A program made the translations under genes and the position numbers. Shown here one piece after another: positions 24,301-34,031 of a DNA stretch of 64,000 bases. This DNA is from Ostrinia nubilalis (lineage: Eukaryota > Arthropoda > Insecta > Lepidoptera > Crambidae): NCBI RefSeq assembly GCF_963855985.1, contig NC_087092.1, positions 16,182,001 to 16,246,000 of the forward strand. The letters are read 5' to 3'. Each line of letters opens with the position of its first letter. Within the stretch, counting starts at the first letter, position 1. The notes under the pieces are model-generated. The model was not told the DNA's origin and made no database searches. It saw nothing but the letters and a program-made list of their open reading frames with translations.

Positions 24301-24302
24301 TA
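24278..24302 (+). repeat. (ATT)n microsatellite tail
   Basis: About eight ATT units close the LINE 3' end. Confidence 0.9.
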
Positions 24303-24748
24303 TGTTTGTTACGCGATAACTCCGCCAATTATGAACCGATTTGAACAAATATTTTTTCGGCGTATAGGTAATACCTCAAGGGTGGTCCCATTTAAATTTA
24401 ATAATAGAAAAAACAACCCCCAAGGGTGGAAAATTGGGGATGAACTTTTTTATACGCAATATCTCCGCCGATTATAATTCAATTTGACTGATTATTTTTT
24501 TGTTGAATATGTATTATCAAAAGGGTGGTTTCATGCGAATTTGAAGAAAATATTTCACCCCCAAGGGTGGAAAATTGGGGATGAACTTTTTTATACGCAA
24601 TATTTTTAATTTTTAGTTTTTTTTGTGTTCACGCATTTGAAGTCGGTTTTATTTTTTTTAAAAGTTAATTATTCTAATTGAGGTTTTACTGAACGAACTA
24701 AAAAAAAGTTAATTCTAAGCAAAGTTTTGTGAGCTGCTTTATTAATGA

Positions 24749-25118
24749 CTAGCGGCCGCCCGCGACTTCGTACGCGTGGATCCCGTTTTACCCCCTTCAT
24801 CTATCTTACGCGGTTTAGATTTTTTCATACAAATGTTTTTTCCCGCTAACTCTCGTTCCCGTGGGAATTTTGCAATATCCTGTTGTAACTAAGCTTTACG
24901 TTTACTAAGGTACCTGCATGCCAAATTTCAAGCGTCTAACTTAAGCGGTTTAGATTTTTCATACAAAAGGATTTTCCCGCTAATTCCCGTTCCCGTGGGA
25001 ATTCCTAAGTATACTATAACCTGCCCAGGAGTATGAAGAATAATTGTACCAAGTTTCGTTAAAATCCGTCAAGTAGTTTTTGTTTCTATAAGGAACATAC
25101 AGACAGACAGACAGACAG

Positions 25119-25159
<41 letters not shown>

Positions 25160-25330
25160 AATTTTACTGATTGCATTTTTGGCATCAGTATCGATCACTA
25201 ATCACCCCATGATAGTTATTTTGAAAATATATTTCATGTACAGAATTGACCTCTCTACAGATTTATTATAAGTATAGATTATTGGTTACTGATATTATAT
25301 TTGAGGTCTCATGTTTTTTTATTTTGATAC
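24749..25330 (+). mobile_element. 582-bp retroposon with 13-bp TSD and GACA run
   Basis: Perfect 13-bp direct repeats GCTTTATTAATGA at 24736-24748 and 25331-25343 bound the insert. It begins CTAGCGGCCGCCCGCGACTT, carries two related segments each with GCGGTTTAGATTTTT, CATACAAA, TTTTCCCGCTAA and TTCCCGTGGGAATT, then a GACA run and a TATTATAAGTATAGATT end. The family is common in Lepidoptera. About 50 extra bases after the usual end lie inside the TSDs. It splits the reading frame leading into the SWIM remnant. Confidence 0.8.
25100..25156 (+). repeat. (GACA)n microsatellite
   Basis: About 14 CAGA units with a single CGGA interruption near 25124. Confidence 0.9.
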
Positions 25331-25339
25331 GCTTTATTA

Positions 25340-25556
25340 ATGAAAACTACAGATTGTTACAGCGCGCGAATTCGAATCGGGGCGGGTGACTGTCCCGAAT
25401 TTTTAACAAAATATGTATGCAAACACGTTTTGGGTCTAGCAATTCGGCTCAAACTAACAACACCGCCACTGGAAGCAAAACTGATACCTATTGGACAAAA
25501 AAGAAAACGAGGCCGCCCGGCCCGCTAAGTCCAAGCCAGCACTTATCATACAGTGA
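25340..25556 (+). pseudogene. SWIM zinc-finger remnant of a MULE-type transposase
   Basis: The frame from 25340 reads CPEFLTKYVCKHVLGLAIRL (about residues 18-37), then a Lys/Arg-rich KRKRGRPAR tail. This matches the SWIM finger CxCxnCxH found at the C-terminus of Mutator-like transposases. The first Cys of the CxC pair appears lost (Gly-Asp-Cys here). After KRGRPAR the frame hits TAA at 25526-25528, but a shift restores KSKPALIIQ and a natural-looking stop at 25554-25556. So the copy has a missing ligand and a frameshift. Upstream, a 582-bp retroposon cuts the frame. A domesticated SWIM protein fragment is an alternative, but the flanking inverted repeats favour a transposon. Confidence 0.65.
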
Positions 25557-26174
25557 CGATGAGTAGGTAGAGCTCCTCAATCCTCATAGGTACCAATGAG
25601 CCTTATTAATAAGATTACTTTTTTTTGGGTCGACAGAAGCGACTTATTTTATTTTGTTTTTTTTTTGTTGATTCGATTTAAGAAAATACAAATTTATTTC
25701 ATTTTTATAATACATTGTTTCATTTGATTACCTACCCTTAAATTTTAATGATTTATTTTTTTCGCTACTAGAATAGAGTTCCGTCAAATATTTATTTCAT
25801 AAGATCATTTTTTATTTAAATGTGGGCTCATAATACGCTGCTCATAATAGTATTTTTCAAAGTAGTTTTTGCATTCGAAACACTTCATTAAAGTTCAAAA
25901 TACCACTCAGTATAAAAAAAGCATTTGCCAAATATTGAAAAAAATGCAGGACCTAACGTTGACACTCAATCAAATATTAGGTCGCTCAAATATTATGAAG
26001 CTTCTCATTTTGTATTTTAAGGAACTCAATTTTTTTTTGTAAGTTGCTATTCTTTTGATTTTTCGTCACTCGCACTCAGTCGCTCACTTAGTAATTCTTT
26101 AGCCCACATTAATTATTTTTGACACTTACAACATAAATTTACAGTCACTCGTTTAAATACTACCCCATTATAAA

Positions 26175-26945
26175 TGCTCTAAAATGTTGCTTTTTCATTG
26201 TGATAACAGTTTTTTTTACTACTGTTGAAATAGAAAATTACAATCACGTTCTAAAACGCATCATTAGCGTGATATGTTGGAACTTGAAGTACAATTTTGA
26301 GACTTGTTAAGCATGGAATAAGATCGATACAAATTCCAAACACTTGACAGTTGAGTTCGACGTGCGTTTTGAATTTGAAATTCCGGATGCAATTTGAATT
26401 CTTCATTATTGACGTCACGAAAGTTTAATTCTAAAACGGATTCATAAATACTTGTTCGTTGTGATTTGTGTGAATTATTTACTAGTATAAAATTTATTAC
26501 ATGAAATCATTACATTACATGTAATGCGGAACTCGGACGTATTATAACAGAAATAAATGAAATTGGAAAGCAATTAGTCCTAATACCAGACAGACCGTAC
26601 GTTAATGGATATTTATATCGGCTTTTTAGTTTAAAAGTGGCGCCTTTGGTTAATTAAAATCTCAACATACGTTTCACTATTTCTAGTTAGGTTTTAGTGC
26701 ATTTGTGCAATAATGAGTTCTTAATTTGATCGTTAAGAAAATGAGCAGCGCAATGAAACGCTAAGCGCGAATCATTAGTTGCTGGCCACATGCTAGTTTT
26801 ATAGAAGTAATAAAAATAAATAATATGTAAATTAACACATTAACCAGGCCATGAGCCACACGTATTAAGCTTCATGTGTAGAAAACTCACAGGCAACATC
26901 CATCATCCATTGATGCTGTGAACGAGAAAGAGACCATGGCAAATC
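26175..26945. other. AT-rich unannotated stretch
   Basis: Only a 14-bp palindrome CATTACATGTAATG near 26513-26526 stands out. Confidence 0.35.
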
Positions 26946-26960
26946 TTTTTTGACTCTTAA

Positions 26961-27091
26961 TCATCATCATCATCATCATTTCAGCCATAGGACGTCCACT
27001 GCTGAACATAGGCCCTAATACTTTCCACGTTGTTCGATTGGTAGCGGCCTGCGCTTCCCTGCTACCTTTACGATGTCGTCGGTCCACCTTA
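26961..27091 (-). mobile_element. RTE-type LINE 3' end, 131 bp, 15-bp TSD
   Basis: Reading the minus strand gives the RTE C-terminal coding scrap, then CAGCAGTGGACGTCC-type sequence, CTATGGCTGAAATG and an (ATG)n tail. Perfect TTTTTTGACTCTTAA duplications at 26946-26960 and 27092-27106 flank it. Same subfamily as 18362-18481. Confidence 0.85.
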
Positions 27092-27106
27092 TTTTTTGAC
27101 TCTTAA

Positions 27107-29047
27107 GTCTTATTAATCTGATTTCTAATTTAGCCATTATTTCCAATCATGCAAACAAGATAATCTTTTAAACAAAATAAATCGCAAGAGGATATTAATT
27201 TTAATTTAAACATCCTTAATTGAAGATTATCACGTTTGATAAGTGTAGGTATATCGTGTTCCATTTAAATGAGAGAAATCAAATTAACGTTAAACCTTTC
27301 TCGTAAAGTATTTTTAATTACGGAATTAACCTAATGATGCGTTAATGAGCCGTTAGTTTTGGCGCATAAATTTAAAAAAAAACGTTAATTGGCGGAGGAA
27401 TTTTTAAATCGATTTCCTTGTTCCGATTAACGATATTATCGGATGTCGAAATATTTGTAAACGATATCGATTCATTGATAAGAGAGTCACGATCGGATGT
27501 TCAATTTTGGCGCGCACGCGTTTTCTATCTCCGTCTGTTGAGAAGAAAGATGATGCGTGGGAAAGAGACGTCTAATTTTCGAGATCAGTGTCCGGTGCTG
27601 TAAAGTGGGACACGATGAGTGCTATCTGATAATATGAACGATTGGTTTATTAGTTACTAGTTCGGGCCCGCGACTTTGTCTAGACTTTGTTAGTCTTTCT
27701 TCTAAAGCTAGACAGTCAAGTATTTTCTGAACTTTGCTTGAGTTTTATTGCCTATTCATTGATCTTTCCTTTTCGTGCCTTAGTAAATACATTTATAATG
27801 GGACGCTATTATTTTACCCATTGTAGAACCAGTTGTTATAAAAAACCTTAATTTATGTTATAATAACGCTATCATTCAAGCAAATAATGTCAGAAACCAA
27901 ATTGAACCATTTGTCATGGAATTAATACGAAACGGTACCACAAAATTGTGTATTTTTAATTTATGACTTCTTCATAGGCGTTCCTTTAAGTTTTAACTGC
28001 CATTGCTGTTATGCAAAATGTATAATGGAGGCAATTTTAATGCCTACCGACTGATATTCATAAATATTCATACACATTCTTGACTGACGTTGAAATTATT
28101 GGATTATTTATTTAAAAGCTTCCCTATGTTAATCCGACGTTTGAGGTTATGGTTTTTAAAGTGCCAATTTTATATTTTTTGTCGGCATACTGTTTTGGGG
28201 CGTGCAAAGTGCTGCCAATTTATATTGAAAATATTGAAATCCTTCACTTTGATAACGGTTATTTAAGTAATATGAAATAATTACCAGAATATAACTTTTA
28301 CCGTATTCTATGAAATGCAGTCATTGAGTAAAAATATACCTAATTACCGAAATAAAAAAAAACTTTGTAAATGGCAGCACTTTCGCACAGCTAAGTGCTT
28401 CACTGGCAATTTGATTGCCCGTAACTAAAAAATATTATTGTTATCGATTTGAGAAACGCTATCTTGGGTTTTCGCTTTCGTTGCAAAATGTGCTCAGTAT
28501 TTTTGTATTCAGCCACTGTTAAAACTAAAAGAAAAAGTTCGAAGTCGGTCAGCAGAGAAAAAATAAAAATAAAAAGTTTTTTTTTTTAAGAATTTAGTCT
28601 GCCAGGTTTTTTAAAATTAGACTGGAAACTTTTTCCGCATTTCAGATTCAACTTGACTGCGATTCGCAATACTTTTGACAAATGACAGGTACTTACTTGT
28701 TACTTATACTGTTTTTGCCGCCTAATTCATCTGGAAGTTAGTGTAAAGACAAATAGTCATAGTAAATGTAAATAAAACAGTCTATTTATAAATGCTTGAG
28801 TGCGATTTTATCATCAATGTGTACTTATAATAAACGTAACCGTCCTTCTGAGTGTAAATGGAAATGTCTGTCTGTGTACTGATTAGCTTGAAAGGTAGAG
28901 TGACTCATAGTTGAAAATAAATCGCTCTACCTATAATGAATGGGATGTATCTTTTAGAAGTTTGAATGTTTTTGACACAATAATTTTTACTAGAGAAAAT
29001 TATAGAATGGAACATGCCAATATCCTTTTGTAAAATACTTCGGCAGT
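27107..29047. other. 1.9 kb AT-rich stretch, one short repeat trace
   Basis: At 27650-27690 a short ACTAGTTCGGGCCCGCGACTT resembles the head of the retroposon at 24749. Nothing else is recognised. Confidence 0.35.
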
Positions 29048-29128
29048 CACTTGTCCATTAAAGAGTTTTTCAGCGACTTGGCCCACTTTTAGCTTGGTCC
29101 ACGGGCCAAGTCCCTGGGTTGAATTTTT
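29048..29128. repeat. Dispersed repeat shared with 16492-16574
   Basis: Second copy of the CCACTTTTAGCTTGGTCCAC block, with ACTTGG/CCAAGT arms on either side. Same orientation as the copy at 16.5 kb. Confidence 0.55.
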
Positions 29129-29168
29129 ATGTATGATGTATAAGTTAGTTCTAATGGATAGACTAACG

Positions 29169-29415
29169 CCCGATTCCCATATTCAATCCTTGTCCAAATC
29201 CGGATTACAACTGTCAAATTGAATTCAGTTTTAGATTATATTTCCAAAATTTTCGATGCATTTACACTTTAATATTGTTTAAATAGTCTTATAAACAATA
29301 TAAAAATGTAAAAACATCAAAAACCGCAGTTATTTTGGTCAAAAACATATTAAAATTTGACAGTTGACAATCCAAATCCGTATAATTTGGATTAGGATTG
29401 AATATAGAAATCCAG
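29169..29415. mobile_element. About 247-bp MITE with ~45-bp imperfect inverted repeats
   Basis: The left end (GATTCCCATATTCAATCC, then CCAAATCCGGATTA, AACTGTCAAATT) pairs with the right end read in reverse (GATTTCTATATTCAATCC, then CCAAAT, AACTGTCAAATT). The interior is AT-rich and non-coding. Exact borders and TSD are not resolved. Confidence 0.65.
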
Positions 29416-29498
29416 CATAAAACAAATAGTTGTCCCATTGTTCACAAATACCAGTTTCCAGGTCACAAAAGTAGAATCCAGCGACTTAGTATTGCAGG

Positions 29499-29510
29499 TG
29501 CGCAGGCGCA
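29499..29510. other. TGCGCNNGCGCA palindrome, copy 6
   Basis: Exact match (spacer AG), extended to GTGCGCAGGCGCAC at 29498-29511, 84 bp right of a MITE but outside it. Confidence 0.5.
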
Positions 29511-29757
29511 CTAACCCTTATCTGCACTCCGTGTTGACCCGGCGACATCGACGGCACGCTGATCATCATAGACATGCTTTTATGGCCACTTAACACACTA
29601 ACTTTAGAGATCTGACTTCAAACTAACTCTAGATTAGACATTGGCCTGTCTGTGAAACCCGATACAAGGTATCAAGCAATGTTACCGATTTTCGGGGTAG
29701 AAGTGGCAACAGAATAAATACTAGTTATAGCAGTTCATTATTATTCTGTGCTATAGC

Positions 29758-30079
29758 GAAGATCTTTCGAATGACGACGGAAGATGTAGTGTAGGCAGGC
29801 CCCCCACTAGGAGGACCGACGTTCTCGTGAAGGTCGCTGGAGGTGTCTGGATGCGGGCGGCACAGGACCGATCGTTGTTTAAATCCTTGGGGGAGGCCTT
29901 TGTCCTGTTCGTTGCTTCGTTTGTTTTAGCCGAAAGACGTCCACTGCTGGACAAAGGCCTCCCCCAAGGATTTCCACAAAGATCGGCTCTGCGCCGCTCG
30001 CATCCAGGCACTTCCGCGACCTTCACCAGATCGTCCTTTGTCCAGCAGTGGACATAATTTGGCTGAAACGAATGATAGC
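29758..30079 (+). mobile_element. RTE-type LINE 3' end carrying an inverted copy of its own family
   Basis: In frame the left part reads GRPPTRRTDVLVKVAG, then VWMRAAQDRS and KSLGEAFV, the typical RTE polyprotein C-terminus. The frame is interrupted by a 129-bp antisense insertion and resumes as FVQQWT and stop, then GGCTGAAACGAATGATAG. It is 5' truncated. The left border is uncertain. Confidence 0.75.
29906..30034 (-). mobile_element. Nested antisense RTE 3' end, 129 bp, 9-bp TSD
   Basis: A second RTE 3' end lies in reverse inside the first, bounded by CCTTTGTCC duplications (29897-29905, 30035-30043). Its tail on the minus strand reads AAACAAACGAAGCAACG. The two copies form a long inverted-repeat hairpin. 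Confidence 0.8.
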
Positions 30080-31468
30080 TAAGATGCGAATCGTCGTGCG
30101 ACTATGGATCTATTATTATCTCGGAGACTTTAATATTAACAAGTCACTGATTCCAATCCGATAAAGCAGTTGTTTTCTCATAGCTAATCATTCTCAGCGG
30201 GATCGATGCCTCCTACCACGAAATCTTAACGATATCGTTTAATAAGCAATTCTACACATAAAAAACAACACACAGTTGAAAATGATAGTGCTATTAGAGC
30301 TCGTGGTACCGGTCAGTCGATCGGACGACGCGTCAACGTCTTCAGCTGTCAAAACTACACAATAGCGTTAACGGTGTTACCAGTTTTAGCCAGATGGCTG
30401 TGTAAATTTCCTCTATTTGTGGAAATGTAGGTCGATTTGCTTTGAGACAGGTTCCGATAGACAAAAAACGGCACCGTTGGAGTAAACTCTGGCGTATTGT
30501 AACGTGATACAGGCTTGATAAAGAGCTTGACGACAGTTGTTAACTGTTGTGTAGTGCGTTTATATGTTGGACTTCGGGACAAAAATGTTTATGCGATCAA
30601 AATCGAAGAAACTATTAAGCGCAAACATTTTATCATTGTTAATGTCTGTCCAAAAACATTAATTGATTCCGCCTGACAACCTTGCGGTCTTGTTTCATCT
30701 GCTGAGTCCGATCCATCAAATAAAATATTTATTTTTCACAGGATAAAATATTGAAGTATTACGCACTTACGCAGATTAACATTTAAAAGAGTAGCCGCTA
30801 TCCTCATGTAATAAATTAATAATCGATCTGCAAGGTCCGAAAAAAGATGCACGAGAATAGCTGGGATAATTTTCGACGACCTTTCTCGACACCGTATATA
30901 AATATTTAAACCTAAAAAGGTGACATGCCGGCAATCAGGCTGTTCGGACATGATATCCTCGATAAAAAAACTTCCGTATGGCATCGAGTGCGGATCGAGT
31001 TACCCTTGCATCGATACGTGTAAGGGAGCCGGCGTCCTCACTCGCGTCGAAATAAGATACGCTCGTTAAAAATGAGGTCGCTAGCTTTTGTTTTCATAAT
31101 ACAGAAAGTCGAACGTGATCGTAATCGAAAAAGCATATTTGCACATGCGTGACTGTAAAAAATATGTCAGTTAATCGCGGAAAATCATTAATTGACAGCG
31201 CCTACATACGGTAAGAATCAATAAATCTAGCAAAATCGTGATAAATGCGTGTTTGTTCTAGAAAGCCTGATGCTTTCGTACTTTCATCGTGACGCATCAT
31301 CTAAAACTGCAAATAGGTACAATTGTATGATAAAAATAAAATAAAAATACGTGAGAATAGACGGCAAATGACCGTCGCCGTCAACAATGACGGGTGATTA
31401 TGTGAGTGAAGAAAAAAATGTGCTCATAATTTCTAATCATCCGGTCATAAAGTCGCAAGCGTATGCGA
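30080..31468. other. 1.4 kb unannotated stretch
   Basis: No conserved coding or bounded repeat is recognised. Confidence 0.35.
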
Positions 31469-31505
31469 CACGTGCGCCGGCGCAGGTGGGCGGGAAATCA
31501 CGTGA
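31469..31505. promoter_or_regulatory. E-boxes around TGCGCNNGCGCA palindrome, copy 7
   Basis: An exact TGCGCCGGCGCA (31473-31484) overlaps one CACGTG (31469-31474) and is followed by TCACGTGA (31498-31505). A GC-box-like GGGCGGGA lies between them. The clustering is visible directly; regulatory function is inference. Confidence 0.4.
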
Positions 31506-31847
31506 CTGCTGGATCACCTGGTAGAAATGAGCTGTTCATTGTCAGATTATAGTCATACTTACTGATACAAGATTAGAAGTGACCCTTGGAATTGTAGAGC
31601 TAGGAACAGTCCCGTTTTCTTGCGCTTGTGGAATATAAATAAATATACTAGGTACTTTTTCTTACCATTCATCAATTAAGCAGAAGCTTTGGTGTCTAGA
31701 TGATTTATCTAATCATGGATATGAATACATGACGTTAATACCATACATTCTTTTGTTCATCCTACTAATATTTGCCCCTAGGAACTTGAAGTAAAAGTTT
31801 AATACAATGAATGTTACCAAGAAATAAAATAATTGATCCTTCCACTT

Positions 31848-31966
31848 AAGGGGGCGTCCATAAATTACGTGAGACAATTTTGGCCATTTTTCAACCCCCC
31901 CGCCCCCCTTGGTGAGATTTGGTGAGATTTTGCCTGACCCCCTCCCCCACCCCCCTAATCTCACGT
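31848..31966 (+). mobile_element. Short C-rich MITE, copy A
   Basis: The left end AGGGGGCGTCCATAAATTAC then GTGAGAC is followed by C-runs, two GGTGAGATTT words, CCCCCTCCCCC and TCTCACGTGATATTTA, a degraded right end. The reverse right end of copy B (33083-33193) matches this left end over about 28 bp. Palindromic ends and small size indicate a MITE; superfamily unknown. Confidence 0.55.
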
Positions 31967-32116
31967 GATATTTAATAAAATCCCTATTTTTCGAGTCTAA
32001 TAGATTTATATGAAAAAATCAGTAACCCAGTGTCGTACCACGCGCAGTGCAGGGTTCCGTAGCTTCGCGTCGTTTAGTAAGTAAGACAAGCAATTGCTTC
32101 AACTTAGGACCAGTTT

Positions 32117-32301
32117 TTTGATTCATAGTTAAAATAACTAATTGTTAAATGCTACTAATGGTTAAATATAAACTAATATTTAAAAAATGTACTAAAAGTC
32201 AAGTTAAACATTGTTATAAAAACATTTTTTTCTGTTATTTAACAACTTGTCATTTGACATCTGTCAAATTTGACTATTGGTTACTTTAACTACGAATCCC
32301 A
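32117..32301. mobile_element. 185-bp MITE with ~28-bp imperfect inverted ends
   Basis: Left TTTGATTCATAGTTAAAATA (then ACTAATTG) and the reverse complement of the right end (GGGATTCGTAGTTAAAGTAA) agree at about 22 of 28 positions. The interior has TTTGACATCTGTCAAATTTG. The next repeat starts immediately at its right edge. Confidence 0.6.
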
Positions 32302-32530
32302 ACTAATATTATAAATGCGAAAGTAACTCTGTCTATCTGTCTGTCTGTTACGCTTTCCCGCTTAAATCTCGCAACCGATTTTGATGAAATTTGGCATAGA
32401 GATAGTTTGAGTCCCGGGAAAGAACATAGGATAGTTTTTATCCCGGTTTTTGAAACAGGGACGCGCGCGATAAAGTTTTTCTGTGACAGACAAAATTCCA
32501 CGCGGGCGAAGCCGCGGGCGGAAAGCTAGT
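32302..32530 (-). repeat. SINE-like lepidopteran repeat, minus strand
   Basis: On the minus strand it starts CTAGCTTTCCGCCCGCGGCT, then GAATTTTGTCTGTCACAG, a GGGATAAAAACTATCC block, ATGCCAAATTTCATCAAAAT and ends CATTTATAATATTAGT. This head-to-tail order is a well-known lepidopteran interspersed repeat. A CTGTCTGTCTGT run lies near its 3' side. Confidence 0.75.
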
Positions 32531-33082
32531 ACATAATATTTTCATACGTATGTAATGACATTTTTTAGGGTTTCGTAGTCCTTCTGTAACCCTTATAGTT
32601 TCGATATTTAATTTATTTATTTTATTTCTGTCTGTCTATCTGTCCGAGGTTTCGCTTGGAAACTATTGGCACTGGGGAGCTGTAATTTTGTGAAGGTATG
32701 TATATTAATCACGCCGACAAAACGGATAAAATAAAATTTTGAAAAAAAAATTAAAATTCTAGGGTAGCTCCCCTGCATGTAAAGTGGGGATGAATATTTT
32801 CAAGGAAAATTATAACGGTTAAGATACATTACTTAGTTTAAGAGTAATAGTCATTTGACTCATTTATTATACAATTTCTTAACCAGTAAAAATTCCTTAG
32901 AAGAAAATATGAAAAGTGACTTTAGATGAAGTAATTGCTTGCTTCTGAAATATATTGTGGTAACGACAGACAACTACGGAATTTTTAGTTTAATTTGATT
33001 AGACGGTTTAGAATAAATTGTCATTTTTTTTTACTTCAATAACCCAGTTTTCTGGCAATTTTACTCTATTTCTTGCGGGAAA
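32531..33082. other. AT-rich stretch between two MITE copies
   Basis: Nothing distinct. The piece 32690-32790 has short A-runs and a CCCCTGCATGTAAAGTGGGG inverted motif. Confidence 0.3.
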
Positions 33083-33193
33083 AATTACGTGATATTTTCC
33101 GAGACCCCCCCTCTCCCCCACGTGAGATTTAGTGAGGTTTTCGTTGACCCCCTCCCCCCCTAAAAGTCTCACGTAATTTATGGACGTCCCCTA
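33083..33193 (+). mobile_element. Short C-rich MITE, copy B
   Basis: It has the same body as 31848-31966 in the same orientation (GTGAGATTTAGTGAG, TTGACCCCCTCCCCCC). Here the right end AGTCTCACGTAATTTATGG, ACGTCCCC is well kept, while the left end (AAATTACGTGATATTTTC) is degraded. Confidence 0.55.
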
Positions 33194-33972
33194 AGAAAGC
33201 GTTTACGATAATACTGTTAATCGTTATTAATTAATATAGTTTCATTCAAGGTGGCTATTACGCTATTATACTTATTACGTGTATGTGCTTTGTAATTAAC
33301 TCCTATTATGGACAAGCTATTGCAATTATTTTATCATAATTACTTCTGTTTGCATATTCTTAGCTTCATCTTAGAAAATCTTTAGGATTATTGCCTTTAA
33401 TTTTCTTGGTAAAATAACTAAATGTTCTCTATCGATCGATATTAGAATATTACCTCAGATCTATCATCTGTGTTACAAATATTGATGTAAAACACTGGTA
33501 AGCATTATACACGTGACAGTAAAAACACTGTTGACTTATTACTCGTGTGATAGTCTCATGCATCCTCAGAACTAATTTAACATTATTTTCTACATAAATA
33601 GACTTGTTTACAAATAAGTAGGTATTCTGCAAACATCGATTACAATTTGAGCTTTGCTTTGTACTGGTCAAACTTTACCAACACAGCTTTAATGTAAAAC
33701 TCGATTGCGTGGCCTCAAATCTTCTACAGAATATAGGCTATTGGGTATTTGGTATCGCTTTCGATGTTTGATGAATTGTAAACAAGTTTTTTACGATAGC
33801 AGCTATTCCGATGATTTATCGTATTAAATTGGGGGGTTTCGGGTAAGACTCGCTGCCTTTCGCTTGGAGGCTAACTCGATTAGAAGCTATTAAGCCAATG
33901 GGTTAAAGATTGGAGTCTTCTTTAATCAAATTACGGTCAAATAACGCTGATACAATCACGATGATAACCATT
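33194..33972. other. AT-rich unannotated stretch
   Basis: No feature recognised. Confidence 0.35.
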
Positions 33973-33980
33973 ATCGAAGC

Positions 33981-34023
33981 CACAGAGCATGGAATCGTCG
34001 CGCGCCGGCGCGCATGCTCTGTG
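33981..34023. mobile_element. 43-bp micro-element: 11-bp TIRs and 8-bp TSD
   Basis: CACAGAGCATG (33981-33991) and CATGCTCTGTG (34013-34023) are perfect inverted repeats around a 21-bp GC-rich core. Perfect 8-bp duplications ATCGAAGC (33973-33980, 34024-34031) abut both ends. Structure and TSD length fit a hAT-type insertion reduced to almost nothing but its ends. A replication or repair artefact is possible but would not explain the abutting TSDs. Confidence 0.75.
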
Positions 34024-34031
34024 ATCGAAGC

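Larger units (their letters stand above)
22294..24648. mobile_element. AACCGACTTCAAA inverted-repeat element, split by a LINE
   Basis: The 13-bp terminus AACCGACTTCAAA (22294-22306) has its exact reverse complement TTTGAAGTCGGTT at 24636-24648. The left arm carries the GGAGGAGGTTCTCAATTCG head. The right arm (24310-24648) carries two copies of a CCCCCAAGGGTGGAAAATTG block (about 24416 and 24560) and repeated TTTTTTATACGCAATAT. A LINE inserted at about 22382 separates the arms. The family is widespread in Lepidoptera; its transposition class is unknown to me and no clear TSD is visible. Confidence 0.6.
22020..26166 (+). mobile_element. Decayed MULE-like element, host of nested insertions
   Basis: The left end GGGGAATTATAAAACGAG and the reverse complement of the right end (GGGGTAGTATTTAAACGAG) are similar inverted termini. 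Both are followed by GCGACT/GTGACT motifs and a shared inner word ATTACTAAGTGAGCGACT (22228-22245; reverse near 26073-26090). Direct repeats ATTATAAA abut the ends (22012-22019, 26167-26174). A SWIM zinc-finger remnant at 25340-25556 near the right end fits a Mutator-like transposase C-terminus. The rest of the transposase is gone. An AACCGACTTCAAA element (with a LINE inside) and a retroposon occupy the interior. The assignment to MULE rests on the SWIM match, TSD size and long subterminal repeats. Confidence 0.6.
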
